From Veillonella sp. DNF00869 (GTDB lineage: Bacteria > Bacillota > Negativicutes > Veillonellales > Veillonellaceae): 64,000 nt of DNA. The number at the start of each line of letters is the position of its first letter. The stretch's first letter is position 1. The position numbers and the translations under genes were made by a program. Shown here piece after piece: positions 26,701 to 35,327 of the stretch. The DNA lies in contig NZ_KQ960749.1 in NCBI RefSeq assembly GCF_001553345.1, positions 62,001-126,000 of the forward strand. The letters run 5' to 3'. The notes beneath the pieces are model-generated. The model did not search any database. It was not told where the DNA came from and saw nothing but the letters and a program-made list of their open reading frames with translations.

Positions 26701-28333
26701 TAGCATCGATTGGCGGATTTGTCACCTGTGCAAAAAGCTGTTTAAAATAGGAGTATAACATTTGTGGTTTGTCCGACAAGATTGCTAGCGGCGCATCAGC
26801 CCCCATAGATCCTACAGGATCTTTCCCATCTTTTGCCATAGGGATAATCATGCGTACCAAATCTTCTTGGGTATAACCGAATACTTGTTGTTGCATGAAC
26901 AAGTCCCCTACCTCAGGGATGCTATCTTCCGTAGCTTGTTGAATCTCCGACAAATGGATAACATGTTCTTTTACCCACTCGTTGTAAGGAAGTTCTGTAG
27001 CCACACGGTGTTTGATTTCTTCATCAGAAATGATGCGACCTTCTTCTGTGTCGATTAATAGCATTTTACCTGGTTCTAAACGGCCTTTGGCACGAATCAT
27101 ATCATCTGCTTCGTTTACAACGCCCACTTCGGATGCCATAATCACACGGTCATCTGCTGTCACATAGTAACGAGCTGGACGCAAGCCATTTCTATCCAAC
27201 ACACCACCGATAACTGTTCCATCCGTAAAGCCCATCGCCGCTGGACCATCCCATGGTTCCATCATAAAACTATTGAACTCATAGAAGTCATGTTTCTCTT
27301 GGCTCATCAAGGTATTGCGTTCCCATGGTTCTGGAATCATCATCATAATCGCATGAGGTAAGCTACGGCCTGTCATATGCAAGAACTCAAGAGTATTGTC
27401 GAACATGGCAGAGTCAGATCCTGTATCATCAACAACAGGGAACACTTTTTTAATATCCGGGAACAATGGCGACTCTGCTTTACCTTCACGAGCATTGATC
27501 CAGTTTACATTACCACGAATGGTGTTGATTTCCCCATTATGTACTAAATAACGGTTAGGATGAGCCCGTGCCCAGCTTGGGAATGTATTCGTACTGAAAC
27601 GAGAATGAACCATCGCCAAGGCAGAGGTAAAATCTAAATCATTCAAATCTAGGTAAAAGTTTCGTAATTGCACTGGTGTCAACATACCTTTGTAGACGAT
27701 CGTTTTAGAAGACAAAGAGGCAATGTAGAAATCGCTACTCATTTCTTTGCTCAATGGGACGATACGCTTTTCTGCAATTTTACGAATCATATATAATTTG
27801 CGTTCAAACTCCGCTTGGTTTGTCACATCTTGACCTTTACCGATAAGAATTTGGATCATCCAAGGACGAATTAATGCCGCCTCATGGCCAACTGCTGTAG
27901 AGTCTACCGGAACTTCCCGCCAGCCCAATACAATTTGTCCTTCCTCACGAACTACTTCTTCTAAGATTCGCTTTTGCTCATTCCGTAATGTTTCGTACTT
28001 ATGAGCAAAAACCATACCCACCCCGTAGTCACCAGCAGGTGGTAAATGGATACCTAACACTTCGCACTCACGGCGGAAAAAATCATGTGGAATTTGCACT
28101 AAGATGCCCGCTCCATCGCCAGTATCCTTATCGGCGCCAGCACCACCACGGTGTTCCAAGCGCTCAAGAATACGTAAACCATCGTCGATGATATCGTGGG
28201 ATTTTTTACCTTTAATATTGACTACAAATCCCATACCGCACGCATCTTTTTCAAATTGGGAACTATACAAACCATTTGCTTCCAAATGTCGCTGCTCCTC
28301 ATGTTGTTTTGCAATGGTACTCATTTCCATCAT
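23747..28333 (-). CDS. gltB: Glutamate synthase large subunit
   Basis: 1528 residues from ATG 28333, chosen because AAAGGAGGAG lies eight bases upstream; the open frame extends 19 codons further without such a site. After a 31-residue propeptide the catalytic Cys32 (DACGMGFV) begins the class II amidotransferase domain; the central domain and FMN synthase domain follow (LISGYDGGTGAAGRTS, GVELVSPPPHHDIYS), with the 3Fe-4S cysteines in CRMARVCHMNTCPYG and a C-terminal beta-helix (GAGMSGGYAYVLD). It converts 2-oxoglutarate plus glutamine to two glutamates. No small (GltD) subunit gene is adjacent, so the electron donor partner must lie elsewhere or be ferredoxin. Confidence 0.95.
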   Translation of the reverse strand: MMEMSTIAKQHEEQRHLEANGLYSSQFEKDACGMGFVVNIKGKKSHDIIDDGLRILERLEHRGGAGADKDTGDGAGILVQIPHDFFRRECEVLGIHLPPAGDYGVGMVFAHKYETLRNEQKRILEEVVREEGQIVLGWREVPVDSTAVGHEAALIRPWMIQILIGKGQDVTNQAEFERKLYMIRKIAEKRIVPLSKEMSSDFYIASLSSKTIVYKGMLTPVQLRNFYLDLNDLDFTSALAMVHSRFSTNTFPSWARAHPNRYLVHNGEINTIRGNVNWINAREGKAESPLFPDIKKVFPVVDDTGSDSAMFDNTLEFLHMTGRSLPHAIMMMIPEPWERNTLMSQEKHDFYEFNSFMMEPWDGPAAMGFTDGTVIGGVLDRNGLRPARYYVTADDRVIMASEVGVVNEADDMIRAKGRLEPGKMLLIDTEEGRIISDEEIKHRVATELPYNEWVKEHVIHLSEIQQATEDSIPEVGDLFMQQQVFGYTQEDLVRMIIPMAKDGKDPVGSMGADAPLAILSDKPQMLYSYFKQLFAQVTNPPIDAIREEMVTSTRVMLGNSGNLTDPNKVGTYAVSMRTPIMTNQELASIKQLDCRRMKSVTLSILFDPAKGAEGMKEALDRLCKDAEEAARTDQNVLILSDRGVDEHHAPIPALLAVAAVHNHLINTVLRTEMGLILESGEPREVHHFCTLLGYGVTAINPYVALATVRDLQATNRLGDLTPEEAEANYIKASVSGIMKVMSKMGISTVRSYHGAQIFEALGLNTNFISTYFPNTPTRIGGIGLGGVAHEALERFQRAFKEDVKVLEPGGWYGPMKDGEEHLFNPDTIKLLQTSLIEGDYNRYKEYSKMIRNDYHVTLRSLMELNFPVGGGIPVEEVEPVEDIVKRFKAGAMSYGAISKEAHETIAIAMNRLGSTSNSGEGGEDTSRFVLDANGDNRNSEVKQIASGRFGVTTNYLVHAKELQIKCAQGAKPGEGGQLPGKKVYPDIAKARHSTPGVELVSPPPHHDIYSIEDLAELIYDLKCVNPSAAISVKLTSEAGVGTIAAGVAKAKADSILISGYDGGTGAAGRTSVKHAGVPWELGLSETHQTLMLNRLRDRVQLEVDSKLMTGYDVAIAALLGAELFGFGTLPLVAVGCRMARVCHMNTCPYGVATQDEKLRAKFTGKPEYVENLMKFIAQELREIMARLGIRSVRELVGRIDLVRQRSQDDNFKLSRVDLKRILFKPYTDASVGHLHSIDQDHELERTLDMKKLLRMCRPALDDKKPIRAKLAISNVNRVVGTLVGGEVVRRYGEAGLPENTIKLNFVGSAGQSFGAFIPNGMTLELEGDANDYLGKGLSGGTIIAYPPKAATYEAHENILIGNVAFYGATSGTAYINGVAGERFCVRNSGITAVVEGVGDHGCEYMTGGEVLVLGRVGRNFGAGMSGGYAYVLDLDGRYCNTGLVELRKTSESDLARIHELIQQHVLHTNSKQGRHMLENWVLYKDRFTKIVPTAYEEMEQSIAHYQGEGMSLEEAQLAAFKAKYMSGK

Positions 28334-28749
28334 AACCCTCTCCTCCTTTAGGCTCTCTATCACTACACTAGCGTACTTAACACTAGGCATACATATACTG
28401 AAAGTTCTAATTCACCTATGCTTTTTGACTATACGTATAGCTGTCTAACTATAAACCGGATGAGTATGTACCTTTTTGATCTTTCTTCTGTAAGAATTAG
28501 ATTCTTATCTTAATACATAACTTCAGTGTATATCAGTTATATATAATAGTTATTATTCTATAGAATATAGAACTGTATATTATACTAGCAAAAATTATTG
28601 TATATTTCAATACACATTACTTATGTATACATGTATTCTTAAATTTGGCCCTTCTCGTGCTACTTTCATATCTCCCTATATAGGAATACACAAAAACGCA
28701 TAGCTACCCTAAGGTAACCATGCGTTTACGTCATTGTAAAAGTATTCTA
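28334..28749 (+). other. Gene-free region between gltB and ilvE
   Basis: 416 bases. It contains the ilvE terminator (28694-28727) and the promoter/leader of gltB on the minus strand; a TATAAT is seen at plus 28579-28584, but the TTGAAA upstream is 20 bases away, too far for a firm call. Otherwise nothing recognisable. Confidence 0.5.
28694..28727 (-). terminator. Terminator of ilvE
   Basis: Arms 28694-28708 and 28713-28727 pair at 13 of 15 positions (others G:U-compatible); the minus-strand tail is GTTTTTGTG. Confidence 0.85.
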
Positions 28750-29769
28750 TTATACGATGCGAACAATCCAGCCTTCTGGTGCTTCGATTTCACCATGTTG
28801 AATGCCAAGTAATGTTTCGCGCAATTTTGTTAATGTTGGTCCCATTTCATCCATGCCGCTTGGGAAGAAGATATCTTCTTCTTTTGTATGAACCATGCCA
28901 ACAGGAGAAATAACAGCCGCTGTACCGCAAAGACCACATTCAGCGAAGTCTTTCAATTCTTCTTTATACACTTCACGATGTTCTACGGTCATGCCCAAAT
29001 AATGTTCAGCTACATACATCAAGGAACGACGTGTAATCGATGGAAGAATACTATCGGATTTAGGCGTTACTAATTTGCCATCTTTCGTGATGAAAATAAA
29101 GTTCGCTCCACCAGTTTCTTCTACTTTTGTACGAGTTTGTGGATCCAAGTACATATTCTCTGCATACCCTGCTTCATGGGCTGCTTCTAGAGCATGCAAG
29201 CTCATAGCATAGTTCAAACCCGCTTTAATATGACCTGTACCATGTGGTGCTGCACGGTCAAAATCGGAAATTTGGATTTTTAATGGCTTCACACCGCCTT
29301 TAAAATAATCCCCTACTGGAGTACCAAAAATACGGAATTGGAACTCATCTGCCGGTTTAACACCGATAACACTGTTCGTACCCATCAAGAATGGACGAAG
29401 ATACAAACTACCACCCGTGCTGTATGGAGGAACAAAGTCTTGGTTCGCTTTTACTACTTCTTTCACAGCCTCGATAAAACGATCCGTTGGAAATGGTTGC
29501 ATCACAAGATATTTTGCAGAATCATGCAAACGCTGTGCATTTAAATCTGGACGGAAACACACAATGTGACCATCCTTCGTGTAATACGCTTTCAAACCTT
29601 CAAAAATTGTTTGTGCATATTGGAATACACCAGCACATTCATTAAGGACAATACTCGCCTCATCCGTCAAACCGCCTTCATCCCATTGACCATCCTTGAA
29701 ATTAGACACATAACGGAATGGCGTTTCTTTATAACTAAAATCTAAATTATTCATATCAATCTTTGCCAT
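28750..29769 (-). CDS. ilvE: Branched-chain amino acid aminotransferase
   Basis: 339 residues, a fold-type IV PLP enzyme of the larger (type II BCAT, eukaryote-like) group. Signatures are FEGLKAYYTKDGHIVCFRPD, YLRPFLMGT, the PLP lysine in GTGHIKAGLNYA, VEETGGANFIF, and SILPSITRRSLM, then CGLCGTAAVISPV (a CxxC pair as in redox-sensitive BCATs). It interconverts Leu/Ile/Val and their keto acids with glutamate, fitting with gltB next door. ATG 29769 has AGGAGGACAG upstream. A near-consensus promoter lies at 29883-29911. Confidence 0.94.
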   Translation of the reverse strand: MAKIDMNNLDFSYKETPFRYVSNFKDGQWDEGGLTDEASIVLNECAGVFQYAQTIFEGLKAYYTKDGHIVCFRPDLNAQRLHDSAKYLVMQPFPTDRFIEAVKEVVKANQDFVPPYSTGGSLYLRPFLMGTNSVIGVKPADEFQFRIFGTPVGDYFKGGVKPLKIQISDFDRAAPHGTGHIKAGLNYAMSLHALEAAHEAGYAENMYLDPQTRTKVEETGGANFIFITKDGKLVTPKSDSILPSITRRSLMYVAEHYLGMTVEHREVYKEELKDFAECGLCGTAAVISPVGMVHTKEEDIFFPSGMDEMGPTLTKLRETLLGIQHGEIEAPEGWIVRIV

Positions 29770-29882
29770 ACTGTCCTCCTACTATTTCATACCTGTGAAA
29801 GCCGTGAAAGTATACGTATATCTATCCTTCTAGCTCTTTACATCATATGAATACTCACTAATTTGTATTTTAGATAAAAACT

Positions 29883-29911
29883 ATTATACACCCAACACGG
29901 AAAATGTACAA
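29883..29911 (-). promoter_or_regulatory. Promoter of ilvE
   Basis: Minus strand: -35 TTGTAC (plus 29906-29911), 17-base spacer, -10 TATAAT (plus 29883-29888). The transcript would have a leader of about 105 bases, in which the word GTGAAAG occurs twice (29795-29810). No T-box motif is seen in that leader. Confidence 0.72.
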
Positions 29912-29928
29912 GAGTATATATAGAATAG

Positions 29929-29966
29929 AAAAGACTCTTACGGGATGATCCCCATAAGAGTCTTTT
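29929..29966 (-). terminator. Terminator of the hydrogenase gene
   Basis: Arms 29929-29944 and 29951-29966 pair at 15 of 16 positions with a six-base loop; the minus strand ends GTCTTTTCTATTC. It lies about 110 bases past the hydrogenase stop codon. Confidence 0.85.
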
Positions 29967-30073
29967 CGTCTTGCAGTATGTTGTCATCCTTAGATGACTA
30001 TATAATAACTTCGTTCAGCAGCAAACCAACTTACACATTCGCTGACTCACCGGAGTTGAAGTTACTAACTAAA

Positions 30074-31516
30074 TTATTCCGGCTTTTTAAATTTTGGAGA
30101 TGTTGGACATGTTTCAGGAGTCACGTCTTTACGAGCTCCTAAGTCACTGCTGCGATCTACATAGGTAGTATGTAACAATTCATGCGCAATATGTCCCAAT
30201 GGTTTTTCCAAGAAATTAGCGTATGCATCTTTAATTTCAGGGTTTTCATAGGAAGAACGAAGCTTCATGTTGGAGTCCCAATTATAAAGACCTTCAATAC
30301 GTTCACCTTTTACTTTATTAGCCACTGGTAATTTAGCACGTGGTTGTCCACCACCGCCGATACAGCCGCCTGGGCATGCCATCATTTCGATGAAATCATA
30401 TGTTTTACCAGATTCTTTCAATTCGTTCAAGAATTCACGGATGTTTTTACCACCATGACACACAGCCACGTTGATGGTATGTCCACCGATTTCTACGGTT
30501 GCTTCTTTCACACCGTCCATACCACGCACATCTGTTAAGTTAAGAAGTGGAGCTGGAGATGGTTCATCACCAGTGATGAATTTGTAGGATGCACGCATCG
30601 CTGCTTCCATAACACCACCAGTATTACCGAAGATAACACCGCCACCAGTAGCAGCACCGATGAATTTATCGTATGCAGAGTCTTCTACTGCGGCAAAATC
30701 TAATTCTGCTTCACGAATCCATTGTGCAAACTCACGTGTAGTGATACAGATATCTGTATCTGGGCCTAAGTCTTCACCAGTATAACGAGACGCATTGTTT
30801 TGCTCAGGACGACGAATTTCCGCTTTTTTAGCAGTACAAGGAGCGACAGACACGGATACAATTTTCTTAGGATCAATGTTCATATTTTTTGCAAAATATG
30901 TTTTTACCATAGCAGATTCCATAGCGATACAACTACGAGCTGAAGAAATATGAGATACGTATTCTGGGAAGAATGTTTCACAGAATTTTACCCATGCTGG
31001 ACAACAGCTAGTAAATTGTGGCAATGGACCTGTGCCATGTAATTTACGTTCTAATAGTTCATTTGCTTCTTCCATGATGGTTAAGTCCGCACCAAAGTTA
31101 GTATCTACTACATAGTCAGCACCTAACGCACGAAGAGCACCTACCATTTTGCCTTCTTGGTATGTACCAGGCTCAAATCCAAATTCTTCACCGATGGATA
31201 CACGAACAGCTGGCGCTGTTTGGATAACCACAATTTTCTCTGGATCTGCAATGGCTTCTTTTACTTTATCTAATTCTGTACGTTCGTACATTGCACCAAA
31301 TGGGCAAATTACCGCACATTGACCACATTGGATACAAATAGGATTATCTCCTGTTGCTTCCAAATCATAGTAATCAAGTACGCTCATAGTGTCAGCACAT
31401 GCTTTACGACAAAGAGTACAGTTCTTACATTTTTCTAAATCATGAATAATCGCCACATTATCCTCAGCAATAGGGGCACGGCGATCAAGATGTTGGAATC
31501 GACTTTCGAAACTCAT
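30074..31516 (-). CDS. [FeFe]-hydrogenase, ferredoxin-domain plus H-cluster (monomeric type)
   Basis: 480 residues from ATG 31516; GAGGT lies eight bases upstream, and an in-frame GTG further up overlaps that site. Two 4Fe-4S motifs open the protein (CKNCTLCRKAC and CIQCGQCAVICPFGA). The H-cluster motifs follow: L1 FTSCCPAWVKF, L2 VAPCTAKKAE, L3 EMMACPGGCIGGGGQP, and then the small-subunit-like tail (SSYENPEI, AHELLHTTYV). All cluster-binding cysteines are present. L1 has Ala and L2 has Ala where the classic fast enzymes have TSCCPGW and MPC, resembling the group B subclass. It probably makes H2 from reduced ferredoxin formed by pyruvate oxidation. No maturase genes are in the window. Confidence 0.92.
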   Translation of the reverse strand: MSFESRFQHLDRRAPIAEDNVAIIHDLEKCKNCTLCRKACADTMSVLDYYDLEATGDNPICIQCGQCAVICPFGAMYERTELDKVKEAIADPEKIVVIQTAPAVRVSIGEEFGFEPGTYQEGKMVGALRALGADYVVDTNFGADLTIMEEANELLERKLHGTGPLPQFTSCCPAWVKFCETFFPEYVSHISSARSCIAMESAMVKTYFAKNMNIDPKKIVSVSVAPCTAKKAEIRRPEQNNASRYTGEDLGPDTDICITTREFAQWIREAELDFAAVEDSAYDKFIGAATGGGVIFGNTGGVMEAAMRASYKFITGDEPSPAPLLNLTDVRGMDGVKEATVEIGGHTINVAVCHGGKNIREFLNELKESGKTYDFIEMMACPGGCIGGGGQPRAKLPVANKVKGERIEGLYNWDSNMKLRSSYENPEIKDAYANFLEKPLGHIAHELLHTTYVDRSSDLGARKDVTPETCPTSPKFKKPE

Positions 31517-31576
31517 TATTATGCACCTCACATAGTGTAAACAATACTAGTTATGTATTCATAAACTTTTCACCAT

Positions 31577-31604
31577 ATTATAACAAATATTCAGGCTTGT
31601 GAAA
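31577..31604 (-). promoter_or_regulatory. Promoter of the hydrogenase gene
   Basis: Minus strand: -35 TTTCAC (plus 31599-31604), 16-base spacer, -10 TATAAT (plus 31577-31582), 60 bases before the start codon. The -35 is weak, the -10 perfect. Confidence 0.55.
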
Positions 31605-31800
31605 AGAAAGGCATATGCCATTTATCTTTCTATTCTTTTAAGTTCTAACAAAATTTTACGCATCCATTTAGAATACACATTTATATTGTTTTTATGTTAC
31701 TTTTATCACACATGTAGATTTTTATTAAACGTTTTTCATCATGTATCTTTCAAAATTCATATACCCTAAAATCTACTAGGATTTCGCCCTCAGTAGCACA

Positions 31801-31826
31801 AAACAGGAGAGTTCCCCCTCCTGTTT
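31801..31826 (-). terminator. Terminator of mutA-mutB-meaB
   Basis: Perfect nine-base arms (31801-31809 and 31818-31826); minus-strand tail is GTTTTGTGC. Five bases after the meaB stop. Confidence 0.82.
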
Positions 31827-31831
31827 CTATT

Positions 31832-33016
31832 TTATTTCAGCTCAAATAATGGGGTATTCTTTGCTTGATCCCCCAAAGCTGTTTGTGTAAATGTATTAAT
31901 GAATTGTTGCACCGCCAATGTTGGTGTTAAACGTCCCTCAATAACCGCGTCTTCGATGCCACCACGACACGCTACAATTTCTGGTGCACGATAGAACAAG
32001 TTTTGTAAATGTTCTTCTACCATGGAATATACCCACGATAAGGTTTGATCACGGCGACGTGCTTGTAGCACTCCATTGCCTTCACATTGTTCCATGAATT
32101 TTTCGATAACCCCTTGCCATAACTCCATGATACCATCCCCTGTGTAAGCAGAGCATGTGTAGGCATGGGTTGTCCATTGTTCCGTCGCATCACGAATAAA
32201 CCATAAAATACGTTCGTATTCTTGGCGTGTCACTTTTGCCCGTTGTAAATTGTCACCATCAGCTTTATTGACCACTATAGCATCGGCTAATTCCATAACA
32301 CCTTTTTTCATGCCTTGTAATTCATCCCCAGCGCCAGTAAGCACTACAAGCAAGAAAAAGTCTACCATGGAACGTACTGTAGTTTCACTTTGTCCTACTC
32401 CTACGGTTTCTACTAGGATTGTATCGTACCCTGCCGCTTCACATAACAGCAAGGTTTCTCTACTTTTACGAGTCAACCCGCCCAAAGTGCCACCTGATGG
32501 GGATGGGCGAATGAATGCATTCGGCTCCCGTGAAAGTTGTTCCATCCGCGTTTTATCCCCTAGGATAGATCCGCCTGTCACTGTACTCGATGGGTCTACT
32601 GCAAGAACAGCCACCTTATGACCGTTTTGACATAGCTTTGTGCCCAGTGCTTCAATCAAAGTCGATTTACCAGCACCCGGTACCCCTGTTATCCCTACAC
32701 GGGTAGATTTACCAGTATATGGCAATAATCGTTGGATTACCTGCTGCGCCATTTCGAAATGGGCAGCTGCATTACTTTCAATTAAAGTAATGGCACGGGA
32801 TAAAACCATTCGATTACCAGCTAGCACCCCTTCTACATAGTCATCAACGGTCAATTTTTTCCGTTTTACTACCTTAGGAGCTACTGGCTTTTGTGGCGCA
32901 TGGGTATGTGCATCCATCCCATCATGGCCACCGTCCACACCGCGCATAACACGGCATGCAAATTTATCATCTTTCTCCTCAGGAACCCAAGAAGGCTTAT
33001 AGGTATCATCACTCAT
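31832..33016 (-). CDS. meaB: MeaB-type GTPase chaperone of methylmalonyl-CoA mutase (copy 1)
   Basis: 394 residues from ATG 33016, which has AAAGGAGGG upstream. The G3E-family GTPase core is clear: GVTGVPGAGKSTLIEALG-type P loop near residue 110, AVDPSSTVTGGSILGDKTRM, VETVGVGQSETTV and VVNKADGDN. MeaB guards and reloads the adenosylcobalamin of the mutase. Compared with the second copy at 51046-51987, this one has about 60 extra N-terminal residues with an acidic start, GGHDGMDAHTHAP and a KRKK segment. It is the third gene of the mutA-mutB-meaB operon and so should serve MutAB. ArgK is an older name for this family. Confidence 0.93.
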   Translation of the reverse strand: MSDDTYKPSWVPEEKDDKFACRVMRGVDGGHDGMDAHTHAPQKPVAPKVVKRKKLTVDDYVEGVLAGNRMVLSRAITLIESNAAAHFEMAQQVIQRLLPYTGKSTRVGITGVPGAGKSTLIEALGTKLCQNGHKVAVLAVDPSSTVTGGSILGDKTRMEQLSREPNAFIRPSPSGGTLGGLTRKSRETLLLCEAAGYDTILVETVGVGQSETTVRSMVDFFLLVVLTGAGDELQGMKKGVMELADAIVVNKADGDNLQRAKVTRQEYERILWFIRDATEQWTTHAYTCSAYTGDGIMELWQGVIEKFMEQCEGNGVLQARRRDQTLSWVYSMVEEHLQNLFYRAPEIVACRGGIEDAVIEGRLTPTLAVQQFINTFTQTALGDQAKNTPLFELK

Positions 33017-33143
33017 AAGACACCCTCCTTTCACCGATTCGAATATGACAAACACGCAATCAGTAGCCAGCTACAAAGTAGCACGAGGCACTGACTACGT
33101 GTCATGTCTTACCTATATACGTATATCAGATTTTGAATACTAA

Positions 33144-35327
33144 TTATTCTTCCTCTTCTAGACGTTCTTCTAACAATTCAAGTACTTTTTTAGCACATAC
33201 TGGAATGATGGTACCAGGTCCAAAGATCGCTGCTGCACCATGCTCATAGAGATAATCATAATCTTGAGCTGGGATAACGCCACCGATAACAACCATAATA
33301 TCTTCACGGCCTAGCTTTTTAAGCTCTTCACATAATTGAGGCATCAATGTTTTGTGACCAGCTGCTAAGGAACTCATACCTACGATATGTACGTCATTAT
33401 CTACCGCATCTTTTGCTGCTTCTTCTGGAGTTTGGAATAAAGGTCCAATATCTACGTCATAGCCCATATCTGCGAAGGCTGTAGAAATTACCTTAGCTCC
33501 GCGGTCGTGACCATCTTGACCCATTTTCGCTACGAAAATACGTGGACGGCGACCATGTTTCTCTTCAAATTTTTCAGTCATGCTGCGTACTTCTGTGATT
33601 ACATCATCATCGCTGAATTCGCTGCTGTATACGCCAGAAATGGAGCGAATAATCGCTTTATGACGGCCACATACTTTTTCTACTGCATCAGAGATTTCAC
33701 CTTTAGACGCACGAGCACGAGCTGCTTCTACGGCTAATTCAAGCAAGTTTCCTTCTCCTGTTTCCATCGCTTTTGTAATCGCATCCAAACAGCTACGTAC
33801 TTTGTCATTATCACGATTAGCACGCAATGTTTTCAAGCGTTCGATCTGTGCCAAACGTACAGCTGTATTGTCTACTTCCAAGATATCTAATGGATCTTCT
33901 TTATCAAGGCGTAAGTAGTTGACACCGACGATTTTTTCACTACCAGAGTCAATGTGCGCTTGGCGACGAGCTGCCGCTTCTTCGATACGCATTTTTGGAA
34001 GACCTGTATCAATCGCTTTAGACATACCACCCAAGGCTTCAACTTCTTGAATATGAGCCCAAGCTTTACGGATCAATTGGTTAGTCAAGAATTCTACATA
34101 GTAAGAACCGCCCCATGGGTCGATAACTTTACATACATTAGTTTCATCTTGGATATACAATTGCGTATTACGAGCGATACGCGCCGAGAAGTCTGTAGGC
34201 AACGCAATCGCTTCGTCAAGAGCATTTGTATGTAAGGATTGGGTATGACCCAAAGCTGCTGCCATCGCTTCGATACAAGTACGAGTGATGTTATTGAATG
34301 GATCTTGTTCTGTTAAAGACCAACCAGATGTTTGGGAGTGAGTACGCAATGCCATAGATTTAACATTTTTTGGACCAAAGGATTTAACAATTTTAGCCCA
34401 TAACATACGGCCTGCACGCATTTTAGCGATTTCCATGAAGTAGTTTTTACCCATCGCCCAGAAGAAGGATAAGCGCGGTGCGAATTGGTCAACTGTAAGA
34501 CCCGCTGCCACACCTGTACGCAAGTATTCCAAACCATCGGCCAAGGTGTAACCTAATTCGATATCTGCTGTAGCACCTGCTTCTTGCATATGGTAACCAG
34601 AGATAGAAATACTATTGAATTTAGGCATGTATTTAGATGTATAGGCGAAGATATCACCGATGATACGCATAGAAGCTGCTGGTGGATAAATGTAAGTATT
34701 ACGCACCATGAACTCTTTCAAAATATCATTTTGGATCGTACCTGCCATAACGGATTTATCTACGCCTTGTTCTTCACCGGCTAAGATATAGAAGGCCATA
34801 ACTGGTAATACAGCACCATTCATTGTCATAGATACAGACATTTGGTCCAATGGAATACCAGAGAACAAGATTTCCATATCCAAGATAGAGTCTACCGCAA
34901 CGCCGGCTTTACCAACGTCACCGACTACACGAGGGTGGTCAGAGTCGTAACCACGGTGAGTAGCCAAGTCGAAGGCGATAGACAAACCTTTTTGACCTGC
35001 CGCTAAGTTACGACGATAAAAGGCATTGGATTCTTCCGCTGTGGAGAAACCTGCATACTGACGTACTGTCCAAGGACGTTGTACATACATTGTGCCATAT
35101 GGTCCACGAAGATACGGAGGAATACCCGCTACATATTGTAAATGGTTACATTGATCATAAATGGAGGCATCATACACAGGACCCACATCGATTTGTTCCA
35201 TAGTACGAATGAAGTTGTCATCATAGGACTTGCCAGTTTCAGCTTGTAATTGCTCTTTCCATGCATCGAAATCGGATGCTTTTGGGCTAGCAGCTGTAAA
35301 AGGAATATTTCTAAAATCCGGAATCAT
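33144..35327 (-). CDS. mutB: Methylmalonyl-CoA mutase large (catalytic) subunit, MutB type
   Basis: 727 residues combining the TIM-barrel substrate domain and the C-terminal cobalamin-binding domain. [21 protein letters not shown] and [17 protein letters not shown] are barrel blocks; [19 protein letters not shown] (DxHxxG, with the cobalt-ligating His) and [14 protein letters not shown] identify the B12 domain. It interconverts succinyl-CoA and methylmalonyl-CoA. The start ATG directly follows the mutA stop (TAG then ATG), with AAAGGAA upstream. It pairs with MutA as in Propionibacterium-type heterodimers. Confidence 0.95.
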   Translation of the reverse strand: MIPDFRNIPFTAASPKASDFDAWKEQLQAETGKSYDDNFIRTMEQIDVGPVYDASIYDQCNHLQYVAGIPPYLRGPYGTMYVQRPWTVRQYAGFSTAEESNAFYRRNLAAGQKGLSIAFDLATHRGYDSDHPRVVGDVGKAGVAVDSILDMEILFSGIPLDQMSVSMTMNGAVLPVMAFYILAGEEQGVDKSVMAGTIQNDILKEFMVRNTYIYPPAASMRIIGDIFAYTSKYMPKFNSISISGYHMQEAGATADIELGYTLADGLEYLRTGVAAGLTVDQFAPRLSFFWAMGKNYFMEIAKMRAGRMLWAKIVKSFGPKNVKSMALRTHSQTSGWSLTEQDPFNNITRTCIEAMAAALGHTQSLHTNALDEAIALPTDFSARIARNTQLYIQDETNVCKVIDPWGGSYYVEFLTNQLIRKAWAHIQEVEALGGMSKAIDTGLPKMRIEEAAARRQAHIDSGSEKIVGVNYLRLDKEDPLDILEVDNTAVRLAQIERLKTLRANRDNDKVRSCLDAITKAMETGEGNLLELAVEAARARASKGEISDAVEKVCGRHKAIIRSISGVYSSEFSDDDVITEVRSMTEKFEEKHGRRPRIFVAKMGQDGHDRGAKVISTAFADMGYDVDIGPLFQTPEEAAKDAVDNDVHIVGMSSLAAGHKTLMPQLCEELKKLGREDIMVVIGGVIPAQDYDYLYEHGAAAIFGPGTIIPVCAKKVLELLEERLEEEE

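Noticed and set aside
29770-29882. T-box in the ilvE leader
   Set aside because: No GGTGG-type T-box sequence or antiterminator; the leader is short.
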